Shown here: in pieces, positions 24,153 to 30,561 of the stretch
Layout: every line of letters starts with the position of its first letter
Position numbering within the stretch: the stretch's first letter is position 1
Assembly: GCA_937925605.1 (NCBI GenBank)
Contig: CALALV010000112.1
Coordinates: forward strand, 1-32,540
From: an uncultured Woeseia sp.
Lineage (GTDB): Bacteria > Pseudomonadota > Gammaproteobacteria > Steroidobacterales > Woeseiaceae
Length of the DNA stretch: 32,540 nt
Reading direction: 5' to 3'
Program-made: the position numbers and the translations under genes
Notes under the pieces: generated by a model
The model's input: only the letters and a program-made list of their open reading frames with translations
Database searches by the model: none
Told to the model about the DNA's origin: nothing

Positions 24153-25202
24153 TCAGCGCCGCTCGAAGAGATAGTGGCCGACGTACCATTCATCGCCGCC
24201 GTTGAAGTCGAACAGCTCGGCACAGGCCATGAAGAAAATCCGCCAGCGCACGAACCAGGTGTGCGCCTGGGCGGTCCCGTAGGTGTCACGGAACACCGGC
24301 ATGATCAGGTGGCGGCGCTCGTCCATGCGTGCGAGCCAGGCATTCGCCGTGCGCGCGTAGTGCGTGCCGTTCCAGCGCCAGCGCTCGACGATCTTCAGGT
24401 CATCCTGGAAATACAGCGGCAGGTCGTTGCTCGGCATGATGCCGCCCGAGAAGAAGTGCCGGCTCATCCAGTCCTGCGGACCCTTGTCCACGAACTCGTA
24501 GGGCGTCGTGCGGTGGCAGAAGATGTGCATGAAAAAGCGGCCGCCCGGCTCCAGCCAGTCGGCGACGCGCGAGTACAGCAGCCGGTAGTTGCGCATGTGC
24601 TCGAACATCTCGACCGAGACGACGCGGTCGAAACGCTCGCCGGCGTCGAAGTCGTTCATGTCGCAGACCCGGACCTCGAGGTTCGACAGGCCACGGCTCT
24701 CCGCTTCGCCCTCGATGTAGTCCCGCTGCGACCGCGAATTGGAGACGGCCACAACCCGGCAGCGCGGGTAGCGGTTCGCGATCCAGAGACTGACGGAGCC
24801 CCAGCCGCAGCCGAGATCGAGCACTTTCATGCCGTCCTCGATACCCGCGCGCTGGCAGGTGATCTCGAGCGCCGCCTGCTCCGCGTCCTCGAGGCCGGTC
24901 GCATTCGGCCGCCAGAAGCAGCAGCTGTACTTGCGGTGCGGTCCCAGAGCCTCGCCGAAGAAGTCCGCGGGCACCTCGTAGTGCTGCTCGTTCGCACGCT
25001 CGGGCAACAGCGCGACGGGCGACTCGTCCATCATCTCGACGAAGCCGGACAGGGCCGCCGCCGACATCTCGATGTCGTCGGCATGGACCTCGCGAAGGCG
25101 CGCCTTGAGCAGGCGACGAATACCGGCACGGACGAGCGTGTCCGGCAGGATGCCCGTCTCCGTCAGGTCGAGCGTACGCGCTGCAGCGGTCTGCAGGGCC
25201 AT
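24153..25202 (-). CDS. Cyclopropane-fatty-acid-synthase-type SAM methyltransferase (canonical residues)
   Basis: 349 aa. ATG 25202 was chosen because GGGGA lies 6 nt upstream; an in-frame ATG at 25229 lacks any Shine-Dalgarno. The protein shows YEVPADFFGEALG, the SAM loop VLDLGCGWGSVSLWIA (~127-142) and all four residues matching the E. coli Cfa bicarbonate/active-site set: Cys94 (KYSCCFW), Glu201 (EMFEHM), His226 (FFMHIFCH) and Tyr282 (THYARTANAW). It lacks the long N-terminal domain of E. coli Cfa. It should methylate the double bond of phospholipid acyl chains or a related substrate in the cytoplasm. First gene of the eight-gene unit; a promoter probably lies at ~25260-25310. Confidence 0.9.
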   Translation of the reverse strand: MALQTAAARTLDLTETGILPDTLVRAGIRRLLKARLREVHADDIEMSAAALSGFVEMMDESPVALLPERANEQHYEVPADFFGEALGPHRKYSCCFWRPNATGLEDAEQAALEITCQRAGIEDGMKVLDLGCGWGSVSLWIANRYPRCRVVAVSNSRSQRDYIEGEAESRGLSNLEVRVCDMNDFDAGERFDRVVSVEMFEHMRNYRLLYSRVADWLEPGGRFFMHIFCHRTTPYEFVDKGPQDWMSRHFFSGGIMPSNDLPLYFQDDLKIVERWRWNGTHYARTANAWLARMDERRHLIMPVFRDTYGTAQAHTWFVRWRIFFMACAELFDFNGGDEWYVGHYLFERR

Positions 25203-25270
25203 GATCAATCCCCGGCGCGGAGGCGCCATCAGAAGCTTGGGGGGACTGTAGGCAGGCCGCGGAACCTAAG

Positions 25271-25310
25271 CAATATCACGCACTTAAGTTGTTACAATCC
25301 ATTACACTTC
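25271..25310 (-). promoter_or_regulatory. AT-rich upstream region of the lipid operon with TTACA direct repeat
   Basis: Upstream of the methyltransferase start at 25202 is a short AT-rich patch. On the plus strand TTACA occurs at 25292-25296 and again at 25302-25306, exactly one helical turn apart (minus strand TGTAA...TGTAA). A -10-like GATATT lies at 25277-25272. TGTA-containing direct repeats are recognised by LitR/CarH-type MerR regulators in other bacteria, but the spacing here differs from the consensus I know (about 18 between repeats in Pseudomonas). This is a candidate operator, not an identified one. Confidence 0.3.
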
Positions 25311-25361
25311 GCACACGCCGCGATACAGCGACGACGCATCGCGAGACGATTCGGGGTCGCG

Positions 25362-26129
25362 TCACGGCGTCTCCACGCGAATGTCCCACATGTAATCCTC
25401 GTGCCGGTTGCAGATCGACGCAGCTTCGCGCATCGCGCGCTCGCTGCGCCGGCCGCCGAGCTCCTCGAGGATGTCCGCGCGCGCGTGCGCCAGCGTCTTG
25501 TGGTCCGGGCCCGTCATCGACAGCAGGCGCCGGTGGGTGCCGCCGACGTTGTGCTTGAGCCAGGCCCAGGACGTCAGGCCGCCGGACTCGACGTAGCGGT
25601 TGTAGACCGGCGCAAAGACCTCGGCGACGATTTCGTCGGCGCGCTCCTCGCGAGCGATATCACACTCCATGTAGACGGAAAAGCCGGCCGGGCCACGCTC
25701 ACCGCCAATGATGCCGCTCGCCACGCCGTCCACCGTCTCCCAGATGTAGTCGACGTGCTCAGGACAGACCTCGGTGAACGCGCGGCCGGCTTCCGGCGTC
25801 GTCTCCTCGATGACCTCGCCGAGCGCGCCGGACGAGTCGAGCAGGTCGTCCATGTTGGTGGCCGCGATGACCAGGGCGCGGCGCCATTCGCCGCCCACGA
25901 AGTGCGCGAGCCAGCTCCACGACACCAGGTGGCCGCTCTCGACGGCCGTGTCGTAGTGCGGCTTGAAGTTTCGCGCGATGATCTCGTCGGCGCGCGCCTC
26001 GCCCGCCGGATCGCAGATGAAGTAGCTCGCGTAGACGTAAGCGGTTTGCGGCGCGTCTTGCTGCGCCGTCGCCAGTCCCGGCGCCAGCAGGCACGACAGG
26101 ACCCACACTGCGGAACGATACCGTCTCAT
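25362..26129 (-). CDS. Exported protein with two copies of an unknown ~100-residue domain
   Basis: 255 aa with a signal peptide (MRRYRSAVWVLSCLLAPGLATA, cleaved before QQ) and a strong ribosome-binding site (GGGGAGGGGG). The mature protein is an internal duplication. Copy 1 (~34-130) runs from YASYFICDPAGEARADEIIA through ESGHLVSWSWLAHFVGGEWRR to EVCPEHVDYIWE. Copy 2 (~147-250) runs from FSVYMECDIAREERADEIVA through ESGGLTSWAWLKHNVGGTHRR to SICNRHEDYMWD. Each copy has one Cys near its start and one near its end, so each may hold an intradomain disulphide. The shape could suit a dimeric alpha-beta barrel. I do not recognise a characterised family. It stands between copB and the lipid operon on the same strand, separated by hairpins and the putative promoter. 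Confidence 0.85.
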   Translation of the reverse strand: MRRYRSAVWVLSCLLAPGLATAQQDAPQTAYVYASYFICDPAGEARADEIIARNFKPHYDTAVESGHLVSWSWLAHFVGGEWRRALVIAATNMDDLLDSSGALGEVIEETTPEAGRAFTEVCPEHVDYIWETVDGVASGIIGGERGPAGFSVYMECDIAREERADEIVAEVFAPVYNRYVESGGLTSWAWLKHNVGGTHRRLLSMTGPDHKTLAHARADILEELGGRRSERAMREAASICNRHEDYMWDIRVETP

Positions 26130-26149
26130 GACCCCCTCCCCGATGCTGT

Positions 26150-26169
26150 GGGCGTTACCCCCAACGCCC
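26150..26169 (-). terminator. Possible hairpin after copB
   Basis: GGGCGTT (26150-26156) pairs perfectly with AACGCCC (26163-26169) around a six-base loop, 38 nt past the copB stop. A second 5-bp stem, GTTTC/GAAAC (26185-26199), lies closer to the stop. Together they could end the copper-operon transcript. No T-run follows, so intrinsic termination would be weak. Confidence 0.4.
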
Positions 26170-26207
26170 GGTTCAAGCTTAGCAGTTTCGCGCGGAAACG
26201 CCGGGAG

Positions 26208-26948
26208 TCAGAACCAGAAGCGCACTCCCGCGACGAAGGCGATCTCCGACGCATCGCCGCCGTCGGCGCGGACCAGGCCGGCGGTCGCACCGTAGGCACG
26301 CTCCCACTCCAGGCCGACATAGGGTGCGAATTCGCGCCGCAGTTCGTAGCGCAGCCGCAATCCGAGTTCGCTGCCGTTCAGGCCGCGGGCGACACCGAAT
26401 TCCCGCGCATCGTTGAGCGCAGCATCCAGCTCGAGCCGCGGCTGCAGGACGAGGCGCTGCGTCAGCAGCAGGTCGTACTCGGCCTCGAAGCGCAGCGACA
26501 GGTCGCCGTCCTCGCTCAGGTACAAGCCGGCATCCACTTCGAACTCGTAGGGCGCCGCGCCCTGGATGCCGGCAACCGCGAAGCTGCGGCCGTCGCCCGG
26601 TTCGAAATCGTGGCGCAGACCGAGCTGCCACTCCCAGTACGGCGCGAACAGGCGGCTGTAGAGCAACTGCAGCTCCGCGTCCTCGGGCGACTCGCCGTGT
26701 TCCCCCTCACCCTCGGTCTTGAAGCGCAGGCGTTGATAGTCGCCGCCGTACCAGCCCTGCAGGTCCCAGGCATAGCTCTCGTGACCGTCGGTAAAGGCGC
26801 TCTCGAGCCGGTCACCGAGCAGCATCCCGTAGGGGCCGGGCACGTGCATCGGCATCGGCCAGTCCGCCGGCGTACCGGCATTCTCTGCCGCGTGCACTAG
26901 CTGCGCGCCGGCGAGCAACGCCGCCGCGAGCAGGATTCTCGTCTTCAT
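26208..26948 (-). CDS. copB: Copper resistance outer-membrane protein CopB
   Basis: 246 aa with a signal peptide (MKTRILLAAALLAGAQLVHA). The sequence alternates like a beta-barrel (YAWDLQGWYGGDYQRLRFKTEGEGE, AELQLLYSRLFAPYWEWQLGLRHDF, SELGLRLRYELRREFAPYVGLEW) and ends in a terminal aromatic residue (VRFWF), the BAM signal of outer-membrane proteins. These segments are those of CopB/PcoB. The Met/His-rich N-terminal region seen in some CopB proteins is reduced here to PADWPMPMHVPG. AGGTGA immediately follows the copA stop and serves ATG 26948 (10-nt gap), so copA and copB are translated from one mRNA. The protein is thought to bind copper or move it across the outer membrane. Confidence 0.94.
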   Translation of the reverse strand: MKTRILLAAALLAGAQLVHAAENAGTPADWPMPMHVPGPYGMLLGDRLESAFTDGHESYAWDLQGWYGGDYQRLRFKTEGEGEHGESPEDAELQLLYSRLFAPYWEWQLGLRHDFEPGDGRSFAVAGIQGAAPYEFEVDAGLYLSEDGDLSLRFEAEYDLLLTQRLVLQPRLELDAALNDAREFGVARGLNGSELGLRLRYELRREFAPYVGLEWERAYGATAGLVRADGGDASEIAFVAGVRFWF

Positions 26949-26958
26949 CGCGTTCACC

Positions 26959-28935
26959 TCAGCTGACCCGCACGACGCGGAACATGCCCATCTCCATGTG
27001 GTACAGGAGATGGCAGTGAAACGCCCAGCGCCCGGGCGCATCGGCATTGACCAGCATCGAGACCCGCGAGGCCGGCATCACGTTGATCGTGTGCTTGCGC
27101 GGGATGCGGCGCCCGTTGCCGTTCTCGATCTCGAGCCACATGCCGTGCAGGTGAATCGGGTGATTCATCATCGTGTCGTTGACCAGCGTCAGGCGCAGCC
27201 GCTCGCCGTAGTTGAACTCGATCGGGCTGTCGACGTGGTGGAACTGGACCCCGTCGAACGACCACATGTAACGCTCCATGTGCCCGGTCAGGTGCAACTC
27301 GATTTCCCGCGTGGGCGGCCGTTCGTCGAAGTCGTTCGCGAGGCGCTTCAGGTCGGTGTAGACGAGCACGCGATGCTCGACGTCATCGAGGCCGGTCGGG
27401 CGTTCGCCGAGCCGGTTGCGCTGCAGCGTGGCCACGCCGGCATTGCCGGGGCCGTGTTCGTCCGGCCCGTGACGGGCGACGACCGGGCCGGCATCGGCCG
27501 GCATGGCATGGCCGGCATGCGCGGCCGCGCCGTGCTGCATGATGCCGTCCCGACCTTGATGTGCAGCAGCGTCGTGGCCGTTCGATCCGTGGTCCATGCC
27601 CGCGTGCGTGCCGGAATCGTGGCGCATCGATCCGTGGTCCATGCCCGCATGTGCGGCTGAACCATGGCTCGTCGATCCGTGTTCCATGCCCGCACGAGCG
27701 TCTGAATCATCGCCCATCGCACCGTGATCCATGTCGGCATGCACTGCCCCGTCGCCGGCCGTGTCGCCGTGGTCCATTCCGCCGTGTCCCATTGCGCCGT
27801 GGTCCATGCCCATGTCCACCATCGTGAGCCTGGGCGGCCTGCGCATCGCGGGGATCTCCGCCCGCATGCCGGCGCGCGGCGCGAGCGTGCCCGCGGCATA
27901 GCCGCTGCGGTCGATCGACTCGGCCATGATCGTGTAGGCACGCTCCTCGCGCGGCTCGACGACGACGTCGAAGGCCTCGGCCGTACTGACCTGGAACTCG
28001 TCCACCTCGACCGGCTGCACGTTCTGGCCGTCGGCGGCCACGACGGTCAGCGGCAGCCCCGGTATGCGCACGTTGAAGATCGACATCGCCGAGCCGTTGA
28101 TAAAGCGCAGGCGCACCCGCTCGCCGGGCCGGAACAGGCCGGTCCAGTTGCCCACCGGGTGCAGCCCGTTCATCAGGTAGGTGTAGGTGGCGCCGCCGAC
28201 GTCGGCAATGTCGGAGATCATCATCCGCATGCGGTCCCAGGCGAGTTTCGTCCTGAGCGCCTCGCGCCGCGTCATTCCCGTCGGCGGATCGAGTATGTCG
28301 CCGAGCGTGTACTGCTGGTAGTTGTAATAGTGGCTCTGCAGCTTGAGCTTGCGCATGATGTCGTACGGGTCTTCGAAGGTCCAGTCCGACAGCATCACGA
28401 CGTAATCGCGATCGACCCGGACCGGGTCCTCGTCCTTCGGCAGCACGACCAGCGGCCCGTACACGCCGGTCTGCTCCTGCAGGCCCGAGTGGCTGTGGTA
28501 CCAGTAGGTGCCGCTCTGGTTTACCGGAAAGCGGTACTGGAAGGTCGTGCCCGGCGCGATGCCGCGGAACGTGACACCCGGCACCCCGTCCATTTCGAAC
28601 GGCAGGATGATGCCGTGCCAGTGGATCGAGGTGTCCTCGTCCAGTTCGTTGCGGACGTTCAATACCACTTCGCGCCCTTCCTGCCAGACGAGCAGCGGCC
28701 CCGGGACGGTGTCGTTGATCGGCGTGACGAGGCCCTCGCCCCCGGCGATCGCCATGCGTTGCGCGGAGATCGCAAGGTCGAAGACCTGCGGCCCGCTGTC
28801 CCCGGGCGGCGCAAGCACGGCCATGTCGCGGGCCCAGGCGGGCACGAGGCTGTCGATAAGCGCGAGCAGGCCGGCGCTGCCGGTCGCTCGCAGGAATCGC
28901 CGTCTCGAGACGGCGCGGGGGTCGGGTTTGTCCAT
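26959..28935 (-). CDS. copA: Copper resistance multicopper oxidase CopA
   Basis: 658 aa from ATG 28935, which begins a twin-arginine signal (SRRRFLRATG), so the folded, copper-loaded enzyme is exported to the periplasm. Three cupredoxin domains carry all copper ligands: HWHG (His105, His107), WYHSHS (His147, His149), HPIHLHGMW (His592, His595, His597) and HCHLLYHMEMGM (His640, Cys641, His642, His646, Met651). The family oxidises Cu(I) to the less toxic Cu(II). Residues ~376-478 form a Met/His-rich insert with MDHG motifs, which in CopA/PcoA proteins bind extra copper; here it is built from near-perfect 15-residue repeats. The gene lies between copL and copB, as in Xanthomonas copLAB. The frame is open upstream of the ATG, but only an arginine-rich stretch is encoded there. 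Confidence 0.96.
   Translation of the reverse strand: MDKPDPRAVSRRRFLRATGSAGLLALIDSLVPAWARDMAVLAPPGDSGPQVFDLAISAQRMAIAGGEGLVTPINDTVPGPLLVWQEGREVVLNVRNELDEDTSIHWHGIILPFEMDGVPGVTFRGIAPGTTFQYRFPVNQSGTYWYHSHSGLQEQTGVYGPLVVLPKDEDPVRVDRDYVVMLSDWTFEDPYDIMRKLKLQSHYYNYQQYTLGDILDPPTGMTRREALRTKLAWDRMRMMISDIADVGGATYTYLMNGLHPVGNWTGLFRPGERVRLRFINGSAMSIFNVRIPGLPLTVVAADGQNVQPVEVDEFQVSTAEAFDVVVEPREERAYTIMAESIDRSGYAAGTLAPRAGMRAEIPAMRRPPRLTMVDMGMDHGAMGHGGMDHGDTAGDGAVHADMDHGAMGDDSDARAGMEHGSTSHGSAAHAGMDHGSMRHDSGTHAGMDHGSNGHDAAAHQGRDGIMQHGAAAHAGHAMPADAGPVVARHGPDEHGPGNAGVATLQRNRLGERPTGLDDVEHRVLVYTDLKRLANDFDERPPTREIELHLTGHMERYMWSFDGVQFHHVDSPIEFNYGERLRLTLVNDTMMNHPIHLHGMWLEIENGNGRRIPRKHTINVMPASRVSMLVNADAPGRWAFHCHLLYHMEMGMFRVVRVS
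27559..27783 (-). repeat. Five tandem 45-bp repeats encoding Met/His-rich 15-mers in CopA
   Basis: CopA residues 385-459 divide into five consecutive 15-residue units: GGMDHGDTAGDGAVH, ADMDHGAMGDDSDAR, AGMEHGSTSHGSAAH, AGMDHGSMRHDSGTH and AGMDHGSNGHDAAAH. The core M(D/E)HG holds position 3-6 in every unit. The DNA shows the same period of 45 bp, with recurring CCGTGGTCCAT on the plus strand. Copy number could vary between strains by slippage. Confidence 0.9.
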
Positions 28936-29044
28936 GGATCCGGTGCTTCGTGGTCGTGGAAACGGGGACGTCGGCTGCGTCCACGAGGCCGCGCCTGCGA
29001 CGGCTGCGCGCGCAGGTCGGCGAGACGGCGCGCGCACGCGCCGC

Positions 29045-29437
29045 CTATCGGATCGGGATCGGAGGTCGGTACGGGGTGGCGAGCGCCGGTATGGCCGCGG
29101 GCGCGTCGGATCGCGGCGCTCGCATCGACGATCGCTCGCTGACGAACGCAAGCGGCCGGGCCGGCGCCGTGCCGGTCACGGCGGCAGGCGCACACGCGAC
29201 GGCGCAGTCCTCGCAGCCGCCGCAGTCAAGCCGGCTACCGGCATCGTGAGCGCCGTGCCCGGCATGCTCCGTGCCGTGCCCCGCATGGACCGTTGCGCTG
29301 CCGGCGGCCTGCGCGGGTTTTGTCGCGGCGGCCGGCGGCGCACAGTCGTGCGTCGCGGCGAAGCCGCTGCCCACGAGCCCCGCGAGCGCGAGCAGGACGC
29401 ATGCACGGTGCAGGAATGTGGTGCCGGTCGGTGTCAT
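29045..29437 (-). CDS. copL: CopL-like metal-binding protein of the copper operon
   Basis: 130 aa, small and Cys/His-rich, immediately upstream of copA on the same strand (109-nt spacer). It has an N-terminal hydrophobic segment (HRACVLLALAGLVGSGFAA), a His-rich stretch HAGHGTEHAGHGAH (51-64), a Cys cluster DCGGCEDCAVAC (71-82), and a proline-rich C-terminus ending ATPYRPPIPIR. These features and the copL-copA-copB order match CopL of Xanthomonas/Stenotrophomonas, which is needed for copper-induced expression of copAB. Gene identity rests on order and composition; the sequence is otherwise poorly conserved. No Shine-Dalgarno precedes ATG 29437, so translation may be weak or regulated, or the start may be wrong. 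Confidence 0.75.
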   Translation of the reverse strand: MTPTGTTFLHRACVLLALAGLVGSGFAATHDCAPPAAATKPAQAAGSATVHAGHGTEHAGHGAHDAGSRLDCGGCEDCAVACAPAAVTGTAPARPLAFVSERSSMRAPRSDAPAAIPALATPYRPPIPIR

Positions 29438-29454
29438 GATTGGAGGGAGTGTCG

Positions 29455-29480
29455 CAAATTCCGCGCCGGTTCCACAAATT
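29455..29480. promoter_or_regulatory. CAAATT direct repeat between copL and the divergent ATP-grasp gene
   Basis: GCAAATT (29454-29460) and ACAAATT (29474-29480) repeat with a spacing of exactly 20 bp, two helical turns, in the 80-nt spacer between divergent genes. Same-face spacing is what a dimeric regulator would use. The sequence does not match a CueR palindrome or the usual CopR box I know. No clear -35/-10 pair was found on either strand. Confidence 0.3.
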
Positions 29481-29517
29481 GCCCCGGCGGCGGCCAGGCC
29501 ACGAGGTATGCCGCAAC

Positions 29518-30561
29518 ATGAACGATCGACCCGCCCTGCCCGCGCGTATTGCCGTCATTACCGGCGACCCGTCCCTCCCCGACCCGACCAAGCTCGGGCA
29601 GAGCTACGGTCCCGAGGACCTGAAGGTCCACGAGGAAATGCGCAAGGCCTTCGCGACGATCGCGGGGCTCGAGACGCGCGTGTTCGAACGCCATGCGTCG
29701 CTGTTCGACGACCTGCGCGCGTACCGGCCCGAGCTGGTCGTGAACTTCTGCGACACCGGCTTCGAGAACCGTCCCGAACAGGAGATTCACGTCGCGACCC
29801 AGCTCGAGCTGCTGGGCCTGCCGTACACGGGCGCGCCGCCGCGCGGCATGTTGCTGTGCTTCGACAAGCAGATCGTGCGGCTGGTCGCCGAGGCGCTCGG
29901 CGTCGCGGTCCCGGCGGAACGCTACGTCGATGCGGCGGACGTGCGCGACGCCCGCATCGAGACGTTTCCCGCGCTGATCAAGCCGAACGCAGCCGACGGC
30001 AGCGTCGGCATCACGAAAGACGCAGTCGTCGAGAACCCCGAAGAGGCGCGCGCCTACCTTGCCTGGCTCGCGGAAGCGCTGCCGGGGCGGGACGTGCTGG
30101 TCCAGGAGTACCTGCCCGGGCCGGAATACGGTCTCGGCGTCATCGGCAACGCGGACAGCGGGCTTGCCGCGCTGCCGATGCTGGAGGTCGACTTCTCCAG
30201 ACTGCCGGAAGGCTGCGCGCCGATCCTGTCGTTCGAGTCGAAGGCGGACCCGGGCTCGCCCTACTGGCGCGACATCCGCTACCGGCCCGCCGGGCTGGCG
30301 CGCGACGCGCAGCAGGCGCTGGCGGACCGCTGCCGGCGCCTGTTCGAGCGCCTGTCGCTGCGCGACTACGGCCGCTTCGACTTCCGGACGGCCGCCGACG
30401 GCCGCGTGTGCCTGATGGAAGTCAATCCGAACCCGGCCTGGGCTTACGACGCGAAGCTCGCGATCATGGCCGACATGAACGGCTGGAGCTACGCGCAGCT
30501 GCTCGAGCGGCTGGTCGCGACGGCCTGGGCGCGGGTCAGACGAGGCGCCGCGGCAGGCTGA
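29518..30561 (+). CDS. D-alanine-D-alanine-ligase-like ATP-grasp protein
   Basis: 347 aa, cytoplasmic. ATG 29518 was chosen; GAGG lies ~11 nt upstream. The ATP-grasp fold is clear: PYTGAPPRGMLLCFDKQIV, FPALIKPNAADGSVGITKD (glycine-rich lid), VLVQEYLPGPEYGLGVIGN, DYGRFDFR (metal ligand Asp288) and CLMEVNPNPAWAY (Glu301, Asn303). The first domain differs from Ddl: it begins IAVITGDPSLPDPTKLGQSYGPEDLKVHEE and lacks the usual N-terminal Ddl signature. It is therefore probably not the housekeeping ligase but one of the Ddl-like ATP-grasp enzymes joining a carboxylate to an amine, for example in small peptide or cofactor synthesis. No biosynthetic partner is visible. Its 3' end overlaps the convergent hydrolase gene by 26 nt. 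Confidence 0.88.
   Translation: MNDRPALPARIAVITGDPSLPDPTKLGQSYGPEDLKVHEEMRKAFATIAGLETRVFERHASLFDDLRAYRPELVVNFCDTGFENRPEQEIHVATQLELLGLPYTGAPPRGMLLCFDKQIVRLVAEALGVAVPAERYVDAADVRDARIETFPALIKPNAADGSVGITKDAVVENPEEARAYLAWLAEALPGRDVLVQEYLPGPEYGLGVIGNADSGLAALPMLEVDFSRLPEGCAPILSFESKADPGSPYWRDIRYRPAGLARDAQQALADRCRRLFERLSLRDYGRFDFRTAADGRVCLMEVNPNPAWAYDAKLAIMADMNGWSYAQLLERLVATAWARVRRGAAAG

Noticed and set aside
18307..25202. Horizontal acquisition of the lipid operon
   Set aside because: Codon and base composition look like the neighbours, and no integrase, tRNA site or flanking repeat is present.
24027..26900. Plus-strand open frame of 957 codons
   Set aside because: It runs antisense through the methyltransferase, the duplicated-domain protein and copB, all with clear family or signal features. 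It is a by-product of GC-rich codon use.
27559..27783. CRISPR-like array
   Set aside because: The regular 45-bp units are in-frame CopA codons without repeat/spacer structure.
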